From Symbiodinium natans (Eukaryota; Sar; Dinophyceae; Suessiales; Symbiodiniaceae): a stretch of DNA of 64,000 bases. The notes below the pieces were generated by a model. It saw only the letters and a program-made list of their open reading frames with translations. It was not told where the DNA came from and did not search any database. Positions 54,240-63,858 of this stretch are shown piece after piece (position 1 is the stretch's first letter; every line of letters starts with the position of its first letter). Location: the NCBI GenBank assembly GCA_905221605.1, contig CAJNDS010000002.1, positions 1,117,881-1,181,880 on the forward strand. Direction: 5' to 3'. The translations under genes and the position numbers were made by a program.

Positions 54240-54530
54240 GTGTTTGTATCAACATATGTACATGTGTGCAACACATTACATATTACGTATGGCAGAATAT
54301 TTACGCGCGACATGTACATAGATGTGTGTGTGTGCGTACATATTTGTATAAAATGTATTGTGAAGTGCAGATTACTTCATATACAATGCATTGTACGTAT
54401 TGTACAGTACACGATGCTAAAACAAAGTAATGTAATAAGAGTAAGAAGCAGTACGACATATATAGACATGCATGTAATCTGCAATACACGAGTTTCTACA
54501 TATTATAATATACCCTAGACCCTAAACCCA
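54240..54530. other. AT-rich 3' flank, no gene
   Basis: TACATATGT-like sequence open on both strands without codon bias. It follows the plus stop at 54213. Confidence 0.5.
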
Positions 54531-54738
54531 TACATGTAATTCGTATAAGCCTGAATCTGTTCAGATACAACGTGTAGTTGACACCTAAGACTCAAACGCC
54601 GATGCAAGCAGAGTTTTAGGGTTCAGGGTATGGAAGGTTTAGGGTTTAGGGTTTAGGGTTTAGGGTTTAGGGTTTAGGGTTTAGGGCCTAGGGTACATAG
54701 GGGTTAGGGTTTAGGGTTTAGAATTTGCGAATGAATCA

Positions 54739-54821
54739 AAACGGGTTTTTGCCATCTTCGGGATTCAAAGGGCCTTCTGCGCCTCCTAGCAGTGGTCGGC
54801 GATACTTCGAAAGCAGACTAG
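54739..54821 (-). CDS. candidate last exon
   Basis: AGTCTAGTCTGCTTTCGAAG opens YRRPLLGGAEGPLNPEDGKN then PF and a TGA. It is convergent with the plus gene ending at 54213. It does not join the model at 55002-56081 in an obvious phase. Coordinates are approximate. Confidence 0.4.
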
Positions 54822-55001
54822 ACTTAGGATTCAGGGTTTTAGGGGTTTAGGGTTCAGGGTTTAGGGCTTAGGGTTTAATTAGGGTTTAGTTCAGGGCTCA
54901 GAAACTGCTGCCTTTGTAAACAGGCCCCCAGGGAGAATGCTGTGCAAGCAGCGCTGCGCACACAGCATTTGTGCTGAATCTGACGGAGTACTCGGGAAAA
55001 G

Positions 55002-56081
55002 TCAGTTCTCTTCCGAAGGTTTGCTTTCGCGCTGTAGGCAATCACAATCAGCACTCCGGCTTCAAGAAGTCTTGAAACATGACCTTGAAGACGCTGATTG
55101 CCCTGCCGATCATCCTCGCGCGTTCGGAATGGGCCCGCGCGCCCGAGATTCCATGGGCTTATCCCGCTGGGTTCAGGGTTCAGGGTTCAGGGTTCAGGGT
55201 TTAGGGTTTAGGGTTTAGGGATCCTTGAAGAGTACTCATCCTCAATGAGAATCCCTAAAGGTCCATGTACGTAAATAGGGAATACATGGCCCTTGGCCCT
55301 TAGAGTATTTCCTATATAGGGACGTTGGGGCACACCTGAACCCTAACCCTAAACCCTGAACCCCGAACCCCGAACCCCGAACCTCGAACCCCGAAAACCC
55401 GAACCCTAAACCCTAAACCCTAAACCCTAAACCCTAAACCCTAAACCCTAAACCCTTAGGGGATGGCAATGCTGCGAACTGTTGCTTTGCCGCATGTGAT
55501 GCACAGGAAAGGAAGTCTAGGACGTAGGGTTCTAGGGCCAAGCCGCGGGGGCGCAGGTTCGAGTGTAAGAAGCCTTATTATACCAAGAACCCTAAACCCT
55601 AAACCCTAAAAACCCTAAAAAACCTAAACCCTAAACCCTAAACCCTAAACCCTACACCCTAAACCCTGAACCCTAAACCCTAAACCCTCAACCCTGAACC
55701 CTAAACCCTGAACCCTAACCGCCTAAAGCTGTTTTCAAATCCACTGCCGGGACGCCGTCGCTCCCGACAGTCGACGTAGGGACCTGCATAAAGAAAAGCA
55801 AGCTGCTCTGGGAATTGCCTTTTGGTAGCCCAGGGTTTAGGGTTTAGGGTTTAGGGTTTAGGGTTTAGGGACGTATCACCCTAACCCTAAACCCTTGAGC
55901 CTAAACCCCGAAACCCTACACCCCTGAACCCCTAAACCCCTAAACCCTAAACCCCTAAAGCCTACAGCCTAAAGCCCAAACCCTATATAAACCCTATTTT
56001 GTGGGTCTAGGGTGCAGGGTTTAGGCATGGATACCTTGATAACAGCGCGCCCGGCATCCACAAATGGGCAAAAGGGTACCA
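55002..56081 (-). CDS. five-exon gene segment, all joins in phase
   Basis: Exon 56035-56081 begins at the end of an H8 half-element (GGCGGCCCAG) and reads VPFCPFVDAGRAVIK (donor GTATCC). Exon 55720-55783 follows TTGCTTTTCTTTATGCAG and reads VPTSTVGSDGVPAVDLKTAL. Exon 55454-55531 follows CGGCTTGGCCCTAG and reads PYVLDFLSCASHAAKQQFAA. Exon 55084-55157 reads HGISGARAHSERARMIGRAI then SVFK, 85% GC3. Exon 55002-55031 follows GTGATTGCCTACAG and reads RESKPSEEN with TGA. Junction codons are Val, Glu, Ala and a phase-0 join. The last intron (52 nt) is conventional; the others hold heptamers. Plus frames at 54937-55218 are shadows. Family unknown. The 5' end lies beyond 56081. Confidence 0.75.
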
Positions 56082-56419
56082 CTGGGCCGCCAAGTGCCCA
56101 CAAGGGTTTAGGGTTTAGGGTTTGGGGTTTTTTTTGGGTTGAATATAGTAGGTCATTATACAAGAGAAGGGATATTCGTAAGGGCCCTTTGTACCTTTCT
56201 CTGGGGAGTATGGACCCATACTGGCCCCGCAGGTCACAGGACCCCTAAACCCTAAACCCGGTCCATAGAAAAACACAGGCTTTAGGGCCTGGGGGCCTGC
56301 GGATTTATGATTCTAGGTTCCCCAGTAACCTGCAGTAAAAAGAGGACACCCTGTTGTTGAGGATGCCTAGGAAAAAGGTTTAATCAGCAGGTTTCGAGCT
56401 TTAGATCAAGCATAGGACT

Positions 56420-57060
56420 CTTCTGCATAGGAGGTTAGAGACATTGGGGCCGTACTCGGGAGGTTTCTGGAGGCCCTTTCTAGGGTTTAGGGTTTCGGGT
56501 TTAGGGTTTAGGGCGCGCGGGTGCTTGGGCTTTGGATGTCGGGTATCGAGGCGTGCTCTTGAGTTCGCGTGTCTTCAGGTGCACAGCCAAAGCCTAAACC
56601 CTGAGCCGCAAACCCAAACCCTAAGCCTGAACCCTAAAATCGTCTCAGCCCTCAACCTTCCATAGATCTCAAGCCCCCTAATCCTCAACCCCAAATCCCC
56701 AAAACCCAAAGTCCCGAACCCTGAAGGCCCTACCTAAACCCTCAACCCGAAACCGGTTTAGGGTTTCGCTATACCTGCCGCTTTTTTACTTGCAACCCCA
56801 GCTAGCCACAAGACTCAAGGGTCCAACATTACTTGGAGGATCTCGGGGCAGAGAGGAGCCACAAAGTAGAGTTACAAGCGGTGAGAACCTCAATGATTGA
56901 TCTTCTAAACTCGAAACCCTCAAGGCCATGCAACGTTCAAAGACAAGCTCCTCGAAACTTATCCCACACATTCCCTAAACTTGTCAAACATGAAAGCTTG
57001 ATGCAAAAGCAATGAAGTTTAACACTCCTCAAAACTTGTCGAACTGGCGTCGCCACTCCC
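56420..57060. other. islands with weak exon signals
   Basis: Minus 56410-56470 (YGPNVSNLLC behind CCTCCCGAG), minus TRELKSTPRYPTSKAQAPAR near 56520-56582, and plus DLGAERSHKVELQA at about 56838-56879 with a GTGAGA donor. They conflict in strand, so none is called. Confidence 0.3.
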
Positions 57061-57203
57061 GAAAATTCCCCGGACCTGAACCCTAAACCCTAAACCCTGA
57101 ACCCTAAACCCTCAACCCTGTACCCTAAACCCTCAACCCACAACCCTCACCCCTAAACCCTGACCCCTGAAACCTAAACCCTGAACCCTAAACCCGATTC
57201 CAG

Positions 57204-57251
57204 GGCCGTGGCTACCTGACGAGCGCCACATGCGCGACCTTTCGGAACAGG
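57204..57251 (+). CDS. exon
   Basis: CTAAACCCGATTCCAG opens GRGYLTSATCATFRNR, ending at GTTTTAAC. 13 of 16 third positions are G or C, phase 0/0. Confidence 0.55.
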
Positions 57252-57922
57252 GTTTTAACCTTTTAGGGTTTACGGGTTTATGGGTTTAGGGTTTAGGATT
57301 TAGGGTACACCCCAAAGTCCAAACTCGAAAGCCTCAACGCGACAGGGTTCAGGCAGGGCTCACGGCTAAAGGCTTCGTGTTCCTAAGCCCTGCCCCCAAA
57401 CCCTTGAAGCCTAGAACCCTGCACAGTCGAATCCATGCTCCAGACTCGAGACGGAACCCTAAACCCTAAACCCCAAGCCCTACAAACCCTACAAACCCTA
57501 TAAACCCTAAAACCTTGTGAACCCTATCAACCTATAAACCCTATAAACCCTAATCCCTAAAACCCACACCCTAAACCCTAAACCCTTTAGGGTTTGGGGA
57601 TTAGGGTTTGGGTTTAGGATTTGTGGCTCGATGTTGGGGTTTGGGGCTTCGGATTTGGGATTCGGGACTTGGGCTTAGGATGCGGGGTTTGGGGCTTAGG
57701 GTTTGGGGGTTTAGGGTTTAGGGTTTGGGGTTTGGGACTTGGGGTTATTGGGGTTTAGGATTCTCTGTAGCTGGCTTGTGACCCTAAACGCGAAACCTGA
57801 GCTGAGTTTGGGGCGCCAGGTTTTTGCACTGAACCCTGACACATAAGTCTAAGCTCCATAATGCCCAGACGACTAACTATAAATATAAATAAATAATATA
57901 TATATATATATTCTTTGTGCAG

Positions 57923-58012
57923 GATGCAGTGAAGGCTCTACATGAGCATCGCCCGGGATCAACTCGTTGGACTGCGAAAATGCCGCGCACGCCGAAAACA
58001 GCGTGTCCCTAA
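57923..58012 (+). CDS. candidate last exon
   Basis: (TA)n then TTCTTTGTGCAG opens DAVKALHEHRPGSTRWTAKM then PRTPKTACP and TAA. The minus strand is also open (DTLFSACAAFSQSNELIPGD) with slightly better GC3. Confidence 0.45.
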   Translation, partial: DAVKALHEHRPGSTRWTAKMPRTPKTACP

Positions 58013-58353
58013 ACCCTAAGACGTAGACCCTAAACCCTAAACGCCTGAACCCTGAAAGCCCTACGGTGACCATTCTTAACATGCGAATCTTACATACCCA
58101 ATAAACAGGTACGTATCTGATGCACTCGCACTCCTACCACCACCTGCGTATAAACCCCTAAACCCCACCACCCCAACGGGGGGGTCGAGTGGGGTAGTAG
58201 GGGTGGTGGGGGTGGGCGGGGCGGCGTCTGAAAAGTACTGTTTCAATCGTGCTGTTAAACACCACTCACCCCCAGCCACCCCCAGACCATCCCCCCGCCC
58301 CCCGCCCCCCAAACCACCCCTACACGCTAAACCCTAAACCCTAAACCCAAAAC

Positions 58354-58635
58354 CCAGCGTATGCCCCGTCTGCTCTGGGGATCCCCGACGACTGGTCGAT
58401 CTGATTCTCGGAGCTGAAAAGGATGTACTGCGTGTCCTCCGTGAGCACCTCAGGAAGGGTTCACCCTAAGGATCCATGTACCTATGTAGTATATGCCTGA
58501 GCCCTACAAGCTACTATATAGGAGCCCCTTTAAGGCCCAAGTATATGCTATCTAGGTACATGGATCCTTTGGGGCTGGGCTTCGGGTGCCTCATGCACGG
58601 ACAGCTCAGGAGAACGTTGCTCTTTCAAACTGAGC
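58354..58635 (-). CDS. two exons separated by one hairpin element
   Basis: Exon 58560-58635 follows CCAACACCCTTCAG and reads LSLKEQRSPELSVHEAPEAQ then PQRIH. Exon 58354-58448 follows AACCCTTCCTGAG and reads VLTEDTQYILFSSENQIDQS then SGIPRADGAYA, with 26 of 31 third positions G or C and a GTTTTGG donor. The join is phase 0. The 111-nt intron (58449-58559) is almost exactly the H1 element: its donor GTACCTAG lies inside one H1 arm. A plus frame (CPVCSGDPRRLVDLILGAEK) is a rival. Confidence 0.6.
58464..58574. mobile_element. intact hairpin element H1 forming an intron
   Basis: AAGGATCCATGTACCTATGT at left and TAGGTACATGGATCCTTT at right. It overlaps both splice sites of the intron 58449-58559 or lies just inside them. 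Confidence 0.85.
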
Positions 58636-58719
58636 CTGAAGGGTGTTGGAGTTTAGGGATTTTAGGTTTAGGGTTGGTGAGGGGGTGATGGACATTGATA
58701 TATTTAGCTTCGCCCTCTT

Positions 58720-58986
58720 TGGCACGCGAGCCTCTGAGGACTAAACTTCTAAAAAGCGAAACCTAGACTTTAAGCCCTCAGCCCTCAACGCATCATGGCC
58801 CACAATGCAGGTCAACCTGTAGATGGATGCGGTGAGGACTTTGAAAGCGGTTGTAGTGAAGGGGGGACCATCGTGGAGAGAGCTGACCAACTGGGACCTT
58901 CGGCCTTAAGCTTTACCAGCCCTGTCTGGATCCGTCTTATGCCGCCCAAGTCCCTTGAACTAGGACTTAAACGCCTGCCAGAGTAA
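58720..58986 (+). CDS. weak 63-codon frame
   Basis: MAHNAGQPVDGCGEDFESGC and further to TAA, with only average GC3 and no splice sites. Listed because the block is unique sequence. Confidence 0.25.
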
Positions 58987-59063
58987 GGCCTATATAAGGG
59001 CCCAACACCCCCACTATGTAAACTTATTTAAGGCCTTTCATCTGTTTGGGCCCAAAGACCTGA

Positions 59064-59337
59064 TTATCTGGGGTCTTGGGCCCTTCCGGGAAACCTTGAA
59101 ACTCCTAAGCTCCAAAGAGCTCCTCGCTGCTCGCCCAACGAATGATCGCGAAGCACAGTGTGGTGGGCTGCTTGTTCCGGGACTTGCGACTAGTGGGTCC
59201 CCCGTTTAGGGTTTAGGGTTTCGACTGTGGGTCCCGTGCGCTCTTCGCAATCCTAACGCCCGAACCCCGAAGCATTCCCTGTAGGGCACGAATTCGAAGC
59301 CTTCACACAGCCCAGGCCCCCAAGGAATCGCAACCAT
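59064..59337 (-). CDS. two exons in phase, C-terminal
   Basis: Exon 59266-59337 begins ATG (or an AG just upstream) and reads MVAIPWGPGLCEGFEFVPYR then ECFG (donor GTTCGGG). Exon 59064-59189 follows GGGACCCACTAG and in phase reads SQVPEQAAHHTVLRDHSLGE and further to TAA. Another frame of the second exon (TLCFAIIRWASSEELFGA, TAG at about 59107) has better GC3 but the wrong phase. Confidence 0.5.
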
Positions 59338-59408
59338 CCGTGTAGGGCTTATGGCTTCGGGGTTTAGGGTTTGAGGCCCCTTCAGGGCTGAGAGCTGAAG
59401 GGAGTGGA

Positions 59409-59490
59409 GGGTTTAGGGTTTAGGGTTTAGGGTTTAGGGTTTAGGGTTTAGGGTTTAGGGTTTAGGGTTTAGGGTTTAGGGTTTAGGGTT
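59409..59490. repeat. (TTTAGGG)n, ~11 units
   Basis: Near-perfect heptamers. Confidence 0.95.
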
Positions 59491-59805
59491 TTAGCGGCTC
59501 TGGGAGTTAGGGTACTTATAGGTTGCGCCCTTTCGGGCCTTGAGCACTTTACCCCGAAAATGTTGAATCCCCGAACCGCATATGGAGGCTGGGGGCACAA
59601 AAAAACATGCCTCTAGTACTACGACATTACCCCGCAACAAAAACGAAGATCATCTGGTAGGTATAAGTATGACACATTCGGGACTAGTCTGAGGTTGGTT
59701 TAGGGTTGCAGGTTTAGGGTCTATGGGGGGGAGGCCCGGTTCTCAGATTGAGCCCTCTGGCTTCCTAAGCGCCAAAATCCCCTGAACCCTAGACTCTAGA
59801 ACCTG

Positions 59806-59902
59806 GGATGCTTCCCCTTCTCTACGAAAAGACCTGAATAGGGGTTTATAATAGGGGGTACTATGATCCCTATTATAAGGACTGTTAGCGTAAGGGGGAA
59901 CG
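59806..59902. mobile_element. hairpin element, family H2
   Basis: GGGATGCTTCCCCTTCTCTA to GTAAGGGGGAACG, with GGGGGTACTATGATCCC inside. Confidence 0.7.
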
Positions 59903-60820
59903 GATCTTGAAATGGCTCAGGGGTCTCGTGCTCTCTCCTCGGAAACCGCCCCCCCCCCCCCCCCCCCCCCCTCCAAAGCCCTCAAGCGACTCCCAACTTC
60001 CTCCCCACGACCCTATACCCTAAACCCTAAACCCTAAACCCGAAACCCTAAACCCGAAACCCTGAACCCTAAACCCTAAACTTTCCCGAAACCCTGAACC
60101 CTGAACCCCCCCGAAACACTTGAGGCCCCAGCAAGGCAGGTCCCTAAAATCTGCTCGGCAAACTCTTCTCCGCGAATCCCCTGGGCAAGGTCAGAGCTGC
60201 TTGACTTCGGGATGCTCAAAGGTGGGGCATCCTTCTGCCTAAACCTTCAACTCTGAACCCTAAACCCTAAACCCTAAACCCTGAACCCTAAACCCGAAAC
60301 CCTAAACCCTGAACCCTGAACGCTACACCGCCCTTCCCAGAATATCAGTGTTAAAGTGCCATAACAAAATGCGATAATCTAATAGCACATGAATATTATG
60401 GCAGTTAATAATTAGTAGAGAAAAGTACAACATACAGATCATCGTGTGAGGAAGAACAACCTCGGTTTAGGCTGCCTGGTTTCTATTCGTAGTTGCATGG
60501 CCCTTAAACGGGGACTCCTTATATACCCCTCATATACCCTGTACAAACTCAGGGTCCCATAAGATCCCTTTAACGAGGGTAAGGGGGCATTTAAGGGCCC
60601 ATGTAACTACCCTAAGATAGGGTCCGAACCTCCTAAGCTCGTCCCCCTTTCGACCCGAGAGATTCCAAATCAAGGTCGTTGGGCCCAACGACAGATGAAA
60701 AGCCTCAAGAAAAGGGGCCTTGGGGCCTTACAAGGTAAGGGTTCAGGGGGGTTAGGCTTCAGGTTTCCCTAAACCCTAAACCCTAAACCCTAAACCCTAT
60801 ACCCTAAACCCGAATTTCAC

Positions 60821-60898
60821 GGATTCCCGCGCCTGCTCCCGATGCTGCTGCAACTGTGGAGGCGAAAAGGCTTTATCCAAGAAGTCCTGCAAGGATCT
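60821..60898 (-). CDS. exon, coiled-coil-like
   Basis: ATCAGGCTTTGTGCTCAG opens RSLQDFLDKAFSPPQLQQHR then EQARES, phase 0/0, donor GTGAAATT. GC3 is 17 of 26. The other minus frames contain stops or run into one at the donor. Confidence 0.7.
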
Positions 60899-61124
60899 CT
60901 GAGCACAAAGCCTGATCCCTAGGGGTTTAGGGTTTAGGGTTTAGGGCCTGTCCTCTGTTTTCGGGCCCGAAGACTGTATAACTTGCGGTCTTGGGCATTG
61001 AAGGCTTTATATAGCATGTAGGGTCACTAACACAGGTGTTAAGAGCCGCAAGCCCCAAACACAAAACCTAAATCCCAACAAAACCTTCTCTTGCCCTTCT
61101 CTAGCCCTAAACCCTAAACCCGAA

Positions 61125-61220
61125 ACCCTTATAGTAGATACTTAGGCCTTAAGGTACCCTTGTAGGAACCCCTTTAAGGCCGGCCCAAGTATGTACTATA
61201 TGGGTACATGGAGCCTTCGG
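61125..61220. mobile_element. hairpin element, family H1
   Basis: ATAGTAGATACTTAGGCC at left and GGCCCAAGTATGTACTATAT, GGGTACATGGAGCCTT at right. The left terminus is replaced by CCCTAAA/CCCGAAA units. Confidence 0.7.
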
Positions 61221-61622
61221 GTAGCCCTCTAAGCCCTAAACCCAAGACCCCAAACCCTAAACCTAAACCCAAAACCCTAAACCCAAAACCCCAAGCCCAA
61301 CAAGCCCTTCATGCCCTCCCATTTCTGATGGCACTCTAGGCGCACTTGTTAGGCATGTACCCTAAACCCTTAACCCTCAACCCTAAACCCTAAACCCTGA
61401 ACCCTAAACCTCTGAACCCTAGACCCTAAGCCCGTGCGCAAAGGTGATGACGGTAGACATGTTCGTAAAGAAGAGCCTCTTCAACCCAATACTACACAAA
61501 ATGGCCCAAACGGCCTCCTGGGACTACTCCCTAATTAAACCCGAAACACTGAATCAAACCCTAAGCCCTAGTGAAGTATCCCTAAACCCTAAACCCTAAA
61601 TCCTAAACCCTAAGACCTAAAC

Positions 61623-61695
61623 CCGAAGTCAGGCCGTCCTTGTCAAAGAACTCTTTGTGCGGATCAAAATGGAAGTTAAACCTCCACGACGACAC
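61623..61695 (-). CDS. exon, aromatic-rich
   Basis: CCCTTCGGTTTCCGCGTCTGAG opens VSSWRFNFHFDPHKEFFDKD then GLTS, ending in phase 1 at GTTTAGGG. GC3 is 17 of 24. FHFDPHKEFF loosely resembles the G/F-rich part of DnaJ proteins; this is only a resemblance. Confidence 0.7.
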
Positions 61696-61950
61696 CTCAG
61701 ACGCGGAAACCGAAGGGCTTTTGGGTGCTTATGGTTTAGGGTTGAGGGTGTAGGGTTTAGGGGGGTTTGGCTTATAGGGTTTAGGGTTGAGGGTGATAGG
61801 GTTTAGGGTTTAGGGTTATAGTGTTTAGGAGGGTTTAGAGAGTCTAGTGGGCTTGGGGCCATTGCGCGGCTCAGGGTGCAGAAGCAAGGTCATTGTGCGC
61901 GCTAGAGAAGTCTGACCTGCTGCACATCCATGGGTTGTGGAAATCATGGG

Positions 61951-62050
61951 CTCCCCTACCTACCCCCCTCTGTGCTACCCCCCCTAGGTTCCCCGCTTAC
62001 ATAACCTTTAATAGGCTTAATTATCCCCTAAATAGGCTTAATGCTGGTAG
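61951..62050. mobile_element. hairpin element H5 truncated by heptamers
   Basis: CTCCCCTACCTACCCCCCTC and CTAGGTTCCCC as in other H5 copies. The right arm stops at GCTGGTAG and CCCTAAACCC follows. Confidence 0.7.
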
Positions 62051-62261
62051 CCCTAAACCCTAGGAAAGCGCGTGAGTTTAGGGTCTGGGGCTAAGGGAAT
62101 CCTTCAAGCCCCCTAAGCCCAACACCACGCAATCTCATAATCTGCAGATGTACCGACGACCCTGCAGCCTACATCTGAACCCTAAACCCTAAAGCCTAAA
62201 GCCTACACCCTAAAGCCTACACCCTAAACCCTAAACCCTAAACCCTAAACCCTAAACCCAC

Positions 62262-62350
62262 AGCCTAAAGAAGGGAAACTTTCCGGGGCACCGGACTCCC
62301 TTTGGCCGTTTGCCGTTGGCGTCCGCCACGGCGAAGGTGATGCAAAGCGC
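62262..62350 (-). CDS. exon
   Basis: CATGTTCAACTAGTCAG opens ALCITFAVADANGKRPKGVR then CPGKFPFFR, ending in phase 2 at GTGGGTTTAGGG. 22 of 30 third positions are G or C. Among the clearest exons. Confidence 0.7.
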
Positions 62351-62842
62351 CTGACTAGTTGAACATGCTTACAACAACGGCTTAGGGTTTAGGGTTTAGG
62401 GTTTAGGGTTTAGGGTTTAGGGTTTAGGGTTTAGGGTTTAGGGTTTAGGGTTTAGGGTTTAGGGTTCAGGGTTCAGGCTTTAGGGCTTAGGATCTAGGCG
62501 TTACGAGGTTTGCAGGGTTTGGAGGGCTGGCAGGTTCTGCAGGGTGTGCAGGGTTTATAGGGTGGGTTATGTTTAGATTTTGACTTTAAGGTTTTGGGGC
62601 TTAGGAAGAAGGGCTTGTACTTAAAGGATCACGGGACTTAGCAAGTGGGGTTATTGAGGCAAGTACTTCAAACCCCAACTAAGGTGTAGTTACCCTAAAC
62701 CCTAAACCCTAAACCCTAAACCCTAAACCCTAAACCCTAAACCCTAAACCTATATCATAAATCCCTACTTACGAAGTGCCCGGATCCTCCAATCAGGGGC
62801 TAAGTGATACATGCCCAAGCACTGGGATGGCCAGGCGGCTTA

Positions 62843-63036
62843 GGGTTTAGGGTTTAGGGTTTAGGGTTTAGGGTTTAGGGTTTAGGGTTTAGGGTTTAGG
62901 GTTTAGGGTTTAGGGTTTAGGGTTTAGGGTTTAGGGTTTAGGGTTTAGGGTTTAGGGTTTAGGGTTTAGGGTTTAGGGTAACTACGAGTATGGCAATGCA
63001 GATATTTAGGGTTTAGGGTTTAGGGTTTAGGGTTTA
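62843..63036. repeat. two heptamer arrays, the second with a 29-bp flanking duplication
   Basis: (TTTAGGG)n at 62843-62978. Then GGGTAACTACGAGTATGGCA and ATGCAGATA at 62976-63004, heptamers 63005-63036, and the identical 29 bases again at 63037-63065. Confidence 0.9.
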
Positions 63037-63050
63037 GGGTAACTACGAGT

Positions 63051-63233
63051 ATGGCAATGCAGATACATGACCATTCTCAAAACTCTGCTCGCGATACTGC
63101 AGTGAACGAATTTGATAAGAAATCGTTCCAAACAAGAAAGTCGACCCTGACCAAAGCTCCACTTCTTAACCCAGGGTCCAGCATAAGGCAGGTTTCAAAA
63201 TTCGGAACTCAGGGTTTAGGCTTTAGGGTTTAG
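63051..63233 (+). CDS. weak 60-codon frame
   Basis: MAMQIHDHSQNSARDTAVNE and further. The sequence is unique and polar, but average in codon use and ending in heptamer-derived residues. It overlaps the duplicated flank of an array. Confidence 0.25.
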   Translation: MAMQIHDHSQNSARDTAVNEFDKKSFQTRKSTLTKAPLLNPGSSIRQVSKFGTQGLGFRV

Positions 63234-63243
63234 GGCTGGAGGG

Positions 63244-63467
63244 TTAGGGTTTAGGGCTGGAGGGCTGGGGGACAGGAGCACTAGGCGGCGGAGGCTGGAG
63301 GCTGGAGGGAGGCTTGAGACCAAGGTTTTCGAAATCTACCGGACCCTGAGCCATCTCATATGTCTCGTTTCCCGAAATGCCCGACAAGAAAATGTCCAGG
63401 GTCCAATCCGATGAACGCCGGTTTCTGATTGAACGTTTCACCGTGAGGGACTCAGGGGGACAAGCGC
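63244..63467 (-). CDS. last exon, Pro-rich C-terminus
   Basis: AGACCGTGTTCTTCAG opens a 2-nt partial codon, then ACPPESLTVKRSIRNRRSSD, WTLDIFLSGISGNETYEMAQ and GPVDFENLGLKPPSSLQ, a Pro/Ser tail and SSPKP. The last codons and the stop TAA are heptamer sequence (CCT AAA CCC TAA). 73 residues. Family unknown. Confidence 0.65.
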
Positions 63468-63666
63468 CTGAAGAACACGGTCTCTGCCCCGACGGCCACC
63501 GGAATCGTTACTCACACGCGCACCATGTGCCCGAAAACCCTCAACCCCAAACCTGATAAACCCTCTGCACAAACAATAAACTGCCGCCACTGCTTGGATT
63601 ACCCATGCTAACTGACATGGTCTGTCACGCAGTCTGCCAGCGCGCCACGTGCCACTGAGGAGCACT

Positions 63667-63755
63667 GCTAATCCTTAAAAAGCATTCTAGTACCCCCGAT
63701 TATGATCACAATCCCTATTCAGTACTGTGAGTATAAGGGGGAACATCCCAAGTTA
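63667..63755. mobile_element. hairpin element, family H2
   Basis: TAATCCTTAAAAAGCATTCT and TAGTACCCCC at left; AATCCCTATTCAGTACTGTG, AGTATAAGGGGGAACATCCC at right. The left terminus is degraded. Confidence 0.75.
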
Positions 63756-63770
63756 TAGAATTTAAAAGAA

Positions 63771-63858
63771 TCAGAGGCCCCCGGCGGGATGCAATTCCAC
63801 GTTGCACTTCATCACGCTGTAGTTGTACTGCAGGTAGCTATCTCGGCGGCAGAGATCC
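63771..63858 (-). CDS. last exon
   Basis: GCCCGGGTTGCAAAG opens DLCRRDSYLQYNYSVMKCNV then ELHPAGGL and TGA at 63771-63773. 22 of 28 third positions are G or C. The stop lies 16 bp from an H2 element. Confidence 0.65.

Noticed and set aside
54937-55218. 93-codon plus frame
   Set aside because: Shadow of minus exons 55084-55157 and 55002-55031, which have 85% GC3 in the first and phase-consistent joins.
55540-55575. GGTTCGAG resembling a tRNA internal promoter box
   Set aside because: No matching A-box, anticodon arm or acceptor stem; the segment lies in an intron of the 55-56 kb gene model.
62843-63036. Chromosome end
   Set aside because: Heptamer arrays occur in both orientations throughout and unique coding sequence follows on both sides; these are interstitial.
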